The notes under the pieces: model-generated | What the model saw: the letters and a program-made list of their open reading frames with translations, nothing else | Database searches by the model: none | What the model was told of the DNA's origin: nothing | Part shown: piece after piece, positions 13,082-18,594 of the stretch | Layout: every line of letters begins with the position of its first letter | Position numbering within the stretch: position 1 is the stretch's first letter | Made by a program: the position numbers and the translations under genes | Origin: an uncultured Oscillospiraceae bacterium | GTDB lineage: Bacteria > Bacillota > Clostridia > Oscillospirales > Oscillospiraceae | DNA length: 18,594 nucleotides | Reading direction: 5' to 3' | Assembly (NCBI GenBank): GCA_900763965.1 | Contig: CAAFMG010000102.1 | Coordinates: forward strand, 1-18,594

Positions 13082-16000
13082 TTATTTTATCACAACATTT
13101 CCTTTTCCCAGAACCCGTTCCAGCTCCCCAAGCATGTTTTCCATCAAAGCTGCCCGTGTGCCCCGGCGGTGCTTGGTATCTGCAAAGAACAGCACCACAG
13201 GGTTGTTTCCGGGGAACATATTGAGGATCGCCCGGATCTTTGGGTAAAGTACATCGTCTTCAGCAGGCAGCCGAAGATAGAGCGTCCCATTTTTGGGCTG
13301 CTGCGGCAGCTGCGGGGGCTGAGATTCCGTTCTTTCCTGGGCGTAGTCCAATATGGGCCATGCCCGGTTCACTACAATTTGCGGCTCCTTGTCATCCCGC
13401 AGAGACAACCGCCCGGTGATCACAACAGGGCTGTTCTCATGCAGATAGCCGCCATACTGGGAAAGTACGTTGGAAAACGCCAGCATTTCAATGGATGCGG
13501 TATCATCCTCCACCGTCAGATAAGCCATCATTGACTGATTCCGGGTGGTTTTCATCTTCACTGTCTGTACGATGCCGGCCACGCTGACCACCTGCTCATC
13601 TTCATAGGAGCTGTCCTCTGCCATCAATTCCCCAATGGGGATCACATGGGTGCCCTTCAGGTACTTGCGGTAATCATCCATGGGATGTCCGGAAAGATAG
13701 ATTCCGGTGGTTTCCTTTTCCATCGCCATCATTTCCGCCCTGTCCAACTCCGGCAGGCTGGGAATGGTGATGCGCACCGCATTGGCATCCTGGTCATCCA
13801 TCATGGAAAACAGCCCGATCTGTCCCTCCAGATTCTTTTTCCGGGAGGAAGCAATGCTGTCCATCATGGTGTTGTATACCGCCAGCAGTTCACTGCGGTG
13901 GCAGCCAAAGCAGTCCATGGCACCGCACTTAATGAAGTTTTCCACCGCCCGTTTGTTCAGCTCTCCCTCCCCCATCCGCTCGATGAAGTTTTCCAGAGAG
14001 GTAAAGGGGCCGCCTTCGATGCGTTTTTGTACCATGGTGCGGATCAATCCCCGTCCGATATTCTTGACAGCTCCCAGGCCAAAGCGAATGCCATCCCCTT
14101 CCACGGTAAAATGGTCCTCGGAATGGTTGATGTCAGGCGGCAGTACCGAAATGTTCATTTCCTTACACTCGGCAATATAGCCGGAGATCTTCACAGCAGA
14201 ATCCAGCACCGAGGTCATCAGTGCCGCCATGTATTGACGGGGATAGTGGCACTTGAGGTAGGCCGTCTGATAGGAAACCACTGCATAGCAAACGGCATGG
14301 GCCTTGTTGAAGGCGTAGTTGGCAAAGTCCACGATCTCATCGTAGATGGACTGAGCAACCGCTTCCGGCACCCCATGACCGATACAACCGGCAATGTTCT
14401 GCGCCGGATCCCCGTAGACAAACACCTTCCGTTCTGCCTCGATGACCTTCATTTTCTTTTTGGAAATGGCACGGCGGATGTTGTCCGCCTGTCCCATAGT
14501 GTAGCCGCCCAAACTGCGGAAAATCTCAATGACCTGCTCCTGATAGACGATACAGCCGTAGGTGACCCTTAGGATCGGCTCCAGCATGGGGGTCTTGTAG
14601 CGCACCTTCCGGGGATCCAGCTTGTTGGCAATGAAGGTGGGAATGGAATCCATAGGGCCGGGACGGTACAGGGCCACGATAGCCGTAATATCCTCAATGG
14701 AGCTGGCTCTCATGTTGACGCATACCCCGGTCATGCCAGCCGATTCCAGCTGAAAGACACCCTGGGTTTTGCCTTCCGCCAGCATTTGGAAGGTTTGCGG
14801 ATCGTCATCCGGGATCCTGTCCATACGGAATTGGGGCTCACGCTGCTGAATCTGAAGCTCTGCATCCCGAATGACTGTCAGGTTGCGCAGGCCCAAAAAG
14901 TCCATTTTCAGCAGGCCCAATTCTTCAATGGTGGTCATGGTATACTGCGTGACCACTGTATCATCGTTACGGCTCAAAGGGACATAGGTGTACACCGGAT
15001 CGGCAGTAATCACCACACCGGCAGCATGGGTGGAAGAATTGCGGGGCATTCCCTCCAAACTGCGGGCAGTATCAATCAGCAGCCGTACACGCTGATCCCC
15101 GTCGTACATTTCCTTCAGCTTGGGGCTGACCTTCAACGCCTCATCCAGGGTGATGTGGGGTGTGCCGGGAACCAGCTTGGCTACCACATCCGTTTCCGCA
15201 TAGGTAAAATTCAAGGCTCGTCCCACGTCCCGGATCGCACCCCGGGCCGCCATGGTGCCAAAGGTGGCAATCTGCGCCACATGGTCGGCACCATATTTCC
15301 GCATGACATATTCAATGACCTCGCCCCGGCGCTCCTGGCAGAAATCCGTATCGAAATCGGGCATACTCACCCGCTCCGGATTCAGGAACCGCTCAAAAAT
15401 CAGGGCGTATTTCATGGGATCCACTTCCGTGATGTGCATACAGTAGGCCGCTATGGAGGCTGCACCGGAGCCACGGCCCGGGCCTACCGGGATCCCCTGC
15501 TCCTTGGCATAGTGAATAAAATCCCAGACTATGAGATAGTAGTTCACATAGCCCATACGGCTGATGACACTGATCTCATACTCCAGCCGGTCAAGATATT
15601 CCTTAGGCCGGTGGGGATACCGCTCCCGGAAGCCGTCCATACAGAGCTTGCGGAAGTATTCCTCATTGGTATAGCCCTCCGGCACCGGGAAGGAAGGCAG
15701 GTGATATTCATGGAAGGTAAACTCCAGATTGCACCGCTGGGCAATTTTTGCCGTGTTCTCAAAAGCTTCCTCACAGCCGGAAAACAGCTCCCGCAGTTCT
15801 TCTTCACTTTTCAGGTAAAATTCCTCTGTCTGGAATTTCATGCGGTTGGGATCTTCCACGGTTTTTCCGGTCTGGATGCACAGCAGAACATCCTGCATGG
15901 CTGCATCCTCACGGCGCAGATAGTGGGCGTCATTGGTAATGATCATCGGCAGCCCCGTCTCCCGGGACAGCCGCATCAAGCCCTGATTGACAGCCCGCTG

Positions 16001-16543
16001 CTCCGGAATGCCGTGATCCTGCATTTCCAGATAGAAATTATCTTCCCCAAAAATGGATGAAAGCTTCAGGGCATACTCCCGGGCAGATGCATAGTCCTCT
16101 TCCATTAAATATTGAGGAATGGCACCGGCCAGACAGGCGGAGGCCGCAATCAAACCCTCATGATACTGCTCCAGCAGTGCCAGATCCACACGGGGTTTGC
16201 CATAAAAGCCGTGGATAAATGCCTCGGACACCATGCGGCACAGATTTTCATAGCCCTGCCGGTTTTTGCACAAAAGCAGCAAGTGATAGCTGTCATTGTC
16301 GATCCCATGAACCCGGTCGGCCATCGTCCGTCTGGCCACATAGACCTCACAGCCGATAATCGGTTTGATCCCCGCTGCCTTGGCTGCTTTATAGAAATCA
16401 ATACAGCCATACATAACACCGTGATCGGTAATGGCAATGGAATCCTGCCCCAGCTCTTTGACCCGATCCATCATGCGGTCAATGCGGCAGGCACCGTCCA
16501 GGAGACTGTACTCACTATGGACGTGCAGATGCACAAAACTCAT
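13082..16543 (-). CDS. dnaE: DNA polymerase III alpha subunit
   Basis: A 1153-residue C-family replicative polymerase, close in length to E. coli DnaE. The N-terminal PHP domain has the metal-binding HLHVHS (5-10), ITDHG (38-42) and GCEVY (64-68), so it looks metal-competent. The polymerase core has PGRGSGAAS (355-363), catalytic D396 and D398 in PDFDTDF, and D548 in LLKMDFLG. Then come the fingers and helix-hairpin-helix region, and an OB-fold at about 985-1060. There is no inserted exonuclease, so this is DnaE, not PolC. The start is ATG 16543 with AAAGGAGGGG upstream; it overlaps the whiA stop as ATGA, so the two are coupled. No terminator follows. Firmicutes often carry a separate PolC, which is not in this window. 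Confidence 0.98.
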   Translation of the reverse strand: MSFVHLHVHSEYSLLDGACRIDRMMDRVKELGQDSIAITDHGVMYGCIDFYKAAKAAGIKPIIGCEVYVARRTMADRVHGIDNDSYHLLLLCKNRQGYENLCRMVSEAFIHGFYGKPRVDLALLEQYHEGLIAASACLAGAIPQYLMEEDYASAREYALKLSSIFGEDNFYLEMQDHGIPEQRAVNQGLMRLSRETGLPMIITNDAHYLRREDAAMQDVLLCIQTGKTVEDPNRMKFQTEEFYLKSEEELRELFSGCEEAFENTAKIAQRCNLEFTFHEYHLPSFPVPEGYTNEEYFRKLCMDGFRERYPHRPKEYLDRLEYEISVISRMGYVNYYLIVWDFIHYAKEQGIPVGPGRGSGAASIAAYCMHITEVDPMKYALIFERFLNPERVSMPDFDTDFCQERRGEVIEYVMRKYGADHVAQIATFGTMAARGAIRDVGRALNFTYAETDVVAKLVPGTPHITLDEALKVSPKLKEMYDGDQRVRLLIDTARSLEGMPRNSSTHAAGVVITADPVYTYVPLSRNDDTVVTQYTMTTIEELGLLKMDFLGLRNLTVIRDAELQIQQREPQFRMDRIPDDDPQTFQMLAEGKTQGVFQLESAGMTGVCVNMRASSIEDITAIVALYRPGPMDSIPTFIANKLDPRKVRYKTPMLEPILRVTYGCIVYQEQVIEIFRSLGGYTMGQADNIRRAISKKKMKVIEAERKVFVYGDPAQNIAGCIGHGVPEAVAQSIYDEIVDFANYAFNKAHAVCYAVVSYQTAYLKCHYPRQYMAALMTSVLDSAVKISGYIAECKEMNISVLPPDINHSEDHFTVEGDGIRFGLGAVKNIGRGLIRTMVQKRIEGGPFTSLENFIERMGEGELNKRAVENFIKCGAMDCFGCHRSELLAVYNTMMDSIASSRKKNLEGQIGLFSMMDDQDANAVRITIPSLPELDRAEMMAMEKETTGIYLSGHPMDDYRKYLKGTHVIPIGELMAEDSSYEDEQVVSVAGIVQTVKMKTTRNQSMMAYLTVEDDTASIEMLAFSNVLSQYGGYLHENSPVVITGRLSLRDDKEPQIVVNRAWPILDYAQERTESQPPQLPQQPKNGTLYLRLPAEDDVLYPKIRAILNMFPGNNPVVLFFADTKHRRGTRAALMENMLGELERVLGKGNVVIK

Positions 16544-17454
16544 TGTGTCCCCTCCTTTGCCATTTGAACCAGCTTTTTCATACGGTTATTCATTGCAGGC
16601 TTGGTAATGGGCGGCTCCATCATCCCTGCCAGTTCTGAAAGGGATGCCGACGGATTTTCCTCTCTGGCCAGGGCCGCCTGCTTGAGCTTGGCCGGAAGGT
16701 TCTCCAGCATACCCATCTCCCGGAGCTTTCGGATGGCTGACAGCTGCTCCTGAGCTGCCTCCACCACCTTGGAGATATTGGCATCATCGCAGTTGCAGCG
16801 GCGATTGACCCTGTTGTTCAGTTCCTTTTCCAGCCGCGCCTCCAAAATCCCCATAGAAGCGACTGTCGCTCCCAAATAGGTCAGAAAATCTGCGATTTGG
16901 TCACTTTGCTTGATATAGAGCACCTGCGCTGCACCTTTGGCAGTGGTCTTTGGGTAAAAACCAAGAACCTCCTGCATCAGCACATTGCACTCTCTGGCTA
17001 CGCTGATGTGGGTGGTGGTCAGCTCCAGATGATAGCCTTTTTCCGGATCTGTTGCGCTACCCCCTGCCAGGAATGCCCCCCGCAAAAAGGCCGCCTTGCA
17101 GCAATCCTCCTCTACAATCGGCAGATTGATATGCAGGGACAGGGTATCCTTGGCACTGAAGCCAAAGCAGTCCATAATGTGCGCAATTTTATCTTCTTGC
17201 GTAATCTGAAAAACCAGTTTCCCCGGAGATGCCAAACTGGGAAACCAGTCAAAATTCACATCAAAGGCTTTTTTGAACAGCTTGGGGAGAATATAGGCAA
17301 ACTCCCGGCTCTCTGTGATAATTTTAATTCCCTCTGCGGTAAAGCTGTTGCAGAACAGCAGAATGCCAAAGCATTCTGCCAGCGCACAGCAGCGTTTTGT
17401 GGGAAGGATGCGGCAGACCTCAGTTTTTGCTGCTGCGGAAAAGGACAGTGCCAT
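16540..17454 (-). CDS. whiA: DNA-binding protein WhiA
   Basis: A 304-residue WhiA, a Gram-positive regulator tied to division and, in Streptomyces, sporulation. The N-terminal LAGLIDADG-endonuclease-like fold includes CCKAAFLRGAFLAGGS (118-133). The conserved junction NNRVNRRCNCDDANISKVV (213-231) leads to the C-terminal helix-turn-helix (about 268-296, SLSELAGMMEPPITKPAMNN). The start is ATG 17454 with AAAGGAG 5 nt upstream, giving MALSFSAAAK. An overlapping ATG at 17459 is out of frame. It lies 19 nt behind murB and overlaps dnaE. In many Firmicutes whiA follows rapZ and the yvcK-type gene; neither is present here between murB and whiA. Confidence 0.95.
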   Translation of the reverse strand: MALSFSAAAKTEVCRILPTKRCCALAECFGILLFCNSFTAEGIKIITESREFAYILPKLFKKAFDVNFDWFPSLASPGKLVFQITQEDKIAHIMDCFGFSAKDTLSLHINLPIVEEDCCKAAFLRGAFLAGGSATDPEKGYHLELTTTHISVARECNVLMQEVLGFYPKTTAKGAAQVLYIKQSDQIADFLTYLGATVASMGILEARLEKELNNRVNRRCNCDDANISKVVEAAQEQLSAIRKLREMGMLENLPAKLKQAALAREENPSASLSELAGMMEPPITKPAMNNRMKKLVQMAKEGTQ

Positions 17455-17473
17455 GGCATCTCCTTTCTCTGAA

Positions 17474-18385
17474 TTACCAGATGCGTACTTCCGGCTCCAA
17501 TCGGACCCCGGAGCGTTCATAAACAATATTGGAAACCTGCTCCAAAAGATTTCTGACATCCCGGGCAGTTGCGTCTCCCAGATTCACTGCGAAACCGGTA
17601 TGCTTTTCTGAAATCGCTGCACCGCCTACCCGGTAGCCGCGCAGCCCGGCTTCATCAATCAGCGCTGCGGCATATCCCCCCACAGGGCGCTTAAAGGCCG
17701 AACCCGCAGAAGGCAGATCCAATGGCTGGGATGCGGTGCGTTTGCCCATAAGCTCTTTCATCACTGCCCGAATCTCTGCTTCGGGTTTGGGTGTCAGTGC
17801 AAAGGTTGCACTGAGGACAATGGCCGATTCCTCCTCCATGCGGCTGTGGCGATAAGAAAAATGCATCTCCTCCCGGCTCAGACGGTGAATGTTTCCGGAG
17901 TCATCCATAATCTCCACCTGATCCACGATCTGCCCAAGCTCACCGCCGTAGGCACCGGCATTCATATACACGCCGCCGCCCACCGTTCCGGGAATGCCAT
18001 GGGCAAACTCCATGCCGCCAAGGCCAAGACCTGCGGCAAATACGGCAGCTCTTGCCATGGTGACACCGGCCATGACCTGCAAATGTGTTTCATCCAGCTG
18101 CTGCATTCCATTCAGGCAATCCTTCAGGCAAATGACCAATCCGTTCATCCCCTCGTCCGGAGCCAGAACATTGGTTCCTGCGCCTAAGATAGCAGGCTTG
18201 CAGTCCAATAAATTGGACAGTTTCAAAAGTTGAGACAGTTCTTCCGGTGTTTTGGGAAATGCCATGATTTCTGCCCCTCCGCCGATGCGGAAGGAGGTGT
18301 GCTTTGCCAAAGGCTCCCAGAAACGCAGATCCATTTCTCCACACCCACAGGAAAATTTCTGTTGTAAGGCCGTCAATTCACACAT
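17474..18385 (-). CDS. murB: UDP-N-acetylmuramate dehydrogenase
   Basis: A 303-residue FAD enzyme that reduces UDP-GlcNAc-enolpyruvate to UDP-MurNAc in peptidoglycan precursor synthesis. FAD-binding motifs: HTSFRIGG (29-36), GAGTNVL (68-74), GIPGTVGG (130-137) with MNAGAYGGE (141-149). Probable catalytic residues are R179 in SYRHSR, S229 in SAGSAFKRP, and E299 in EPEVRIW. The GSAFKRP form fits the type II MurB common in Gram-positives. The start is ATG 18385 with GGAGG 5 nt upstream. Two in-frame ATGs further up (18403, 18442) lie within or before the promoter/leader and are unlikely. The N-terminus has three Cys (C2, C13, C15), of no known role. First gene of the murB-whiA-dnaE unit. Confidence 0.96.
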   Translation of the reverse strand: MCELTALQQKFSCGCGEMDLRFWEPLAKHTSFRIGGGAEIMAFPKTPEELSQLLKLSNLLDCKPAILGAGTNVLAPDEGMNGLVICLKDCLNGMQQLDETHLQVMAGVTMARAAVFAAGLGLGGMEFAHGIPGTVGGGVYMNAGAYGGELGQIVDQVEIMDDSGNIHRLSREEMHFSYRHSRMEEESAIVLSATFALTPKPEAEIRAVMKELMGKRTASQPLDLPSAGSAFKRPVGGYAAALIDEAGLRGYRVGGAAISEKHTGFAVNLGDATARDVRNLLEQVSNIVYERSGVRLEPEVRIW

Positions 18386-18390
18386 AGCTT

Positions 18391-18395
18391 CCTCC
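18391..18395 (-). promoter_or_regulatory. ribosome site fixing the murB start
   Basis: GGAGG on the minus strand, 5 nt before ATG 18385. The alternative ATG at 18403 has no such site. Confidence 0.75.
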
Positions 18396-18413
18396 AAGTG
18401 CATAGTTACAATT

Positions 18414-18442
18414 AGTATAACATATTCTTCTTTCATTTGCAA
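18414..18442 (-). promoter_or_regulatory. sigma-A promoter of murB-whiA-dnaE
   Basis: On the minus strand, -35 TTGCAA (18437-18442), a 17 nt spacer, then -10 TATACT (18414-18419) preceded by TGT (TGn extension). Transcription would start near 18407, about 22 nt before the murB ATG. Confidence 0.75.
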
Positions 18443-18472
18443 ATATGACCTTATGTGTTTTGCCGGGGCATC

Positions 18473-18501
18473 TTTACTATTTCGACATTTTATGATATGG
18501 T
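18473..18501 (+). promoter_or_regulatory. weak candidate promoter for the plus-strand gene
   Basis: TTTACT (18473-18478), 17 nt spacer, TATGGT (18496-18501). An overlapping alternative -10, TATGAT at 18491-18496, is closer to consensus but lacks a -35. It would give a leader of about 30 nt. The 18386-18535 gap otherwise holds only the murB promoter. Confidence 0.3.
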
Positions 18502-18535
18502 TAGGGAGAGATTTTTACAAGGAGGCGATTGATTT

Positions 18536-18594
18536 ATGCCAAATCAATCCACGGTGGAAAGCAAGGCGACCACACAGAACGGAGTCAAGCGGCT
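18536..18594 (+). CDS. start of an unidentified plus-strand gene, partial
   Basis: The only plus-strand gene. Nineteen codons are visible, reading MPNQSTVESKATTQNGVKRL if the last codon is completed as Leu. ATG 18536 has a strong AAGGAGG (18519-18525) 10 nt upstream. The polar N-terminus ending in basic residues could precede a membrane helix, but the fragment is too short for any family call. It is divergent from murB. Confidence 0.65.
   Translation, partial: MPNQSTVESKATTQNGVKR

Noticed and set aside
13028..13084. Possible terminator after dnaE.
   Set aside because: A T-rich stretch is present but there is no stem before it; the gap instead holds an extended -10 promoter.
1..18594. CRISPR array, tRNA, rRNA, insertion sequence or prophage genes.
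   Set aside because: No direct-repeat arrays, tRNA-like cloverleaf, transposase or phage-type gene was seen; gaps between genes are all shorter than about 160 nt.

Overview
The window looks like chromosomal DNA of a low-to-mid GC Gram-positive anaerobe of the class Clostridia, probably an Oscillospiraceae-type gut bacterium. This is inferred from the gene families (WhiA, the PolIII alpha DnaE type, YqhQ/DUF1385, DUF4317, a clostridial ECF sigma/anti-sigma pair), strong GGAGG ribosome sites, and one lipoprotein. There is no outer-membrane gene, mobile element, RNA gene or CRISPR array. Almost everything is on the minus strand, so the biological order runs from right to left.

Right end (18.6 to 13.1 kb): divergent promoters near 18.4-18.5 kb separate a barely entered plus-strand gene from murB, whiA and dnaE (cell-wall precursor reductase, division/sporulation regulator, replicative polymerase). 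These three are tightly packed and start from a good sigma-A promoter.

Middle (13.06 to 4.07 kb): an extended -10 promoter behind dnaE starts a run of nine genes with junctions from an 11 nt overlap to an 11 nt gap. They are a lipoprotein with DxDxDG motifs, an OmpR-type response regulator, a sensor histidine kinase, DUF1385/YqhQ, prmC, recA, recX, rimO and pgsA. The run ends at a textbook terminator at 4068-4103. Sensing, translation-factor modification, recombination, ribosome modification and phospholipid synthesis therefore appear to share one transcript.

Left part (4.06 to 1.51 kb): a two-gene signalling unit. An ECF sigma factor is translationally coupled (ATGA overlap) to a membrane protein whose extracellular part is three diverged copies of one ~185-residue unit, each with a DxDxDG loop. 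An ECF-type promoter (TGCAAC-17-CGTA) in front of the sigma gene suggests autoregulation, and a hairpin terminator at 1512-1543 closes the unit. Left of it are a stand-alone DUF4317 gene and the first 62 codons of an HD-domain hydrolase gene that leaves the window.

Most of the window is ordinary housekeeping DNA. The least described parts are the two signalling modules. Each pairs a regulator with a surface protein carrying calcium-loop-like D-x-D/N-x-D-G motifs: the sigma/triple-repeat protein pair, and the lipoprotein/two-component trio at the head of the recA operon.
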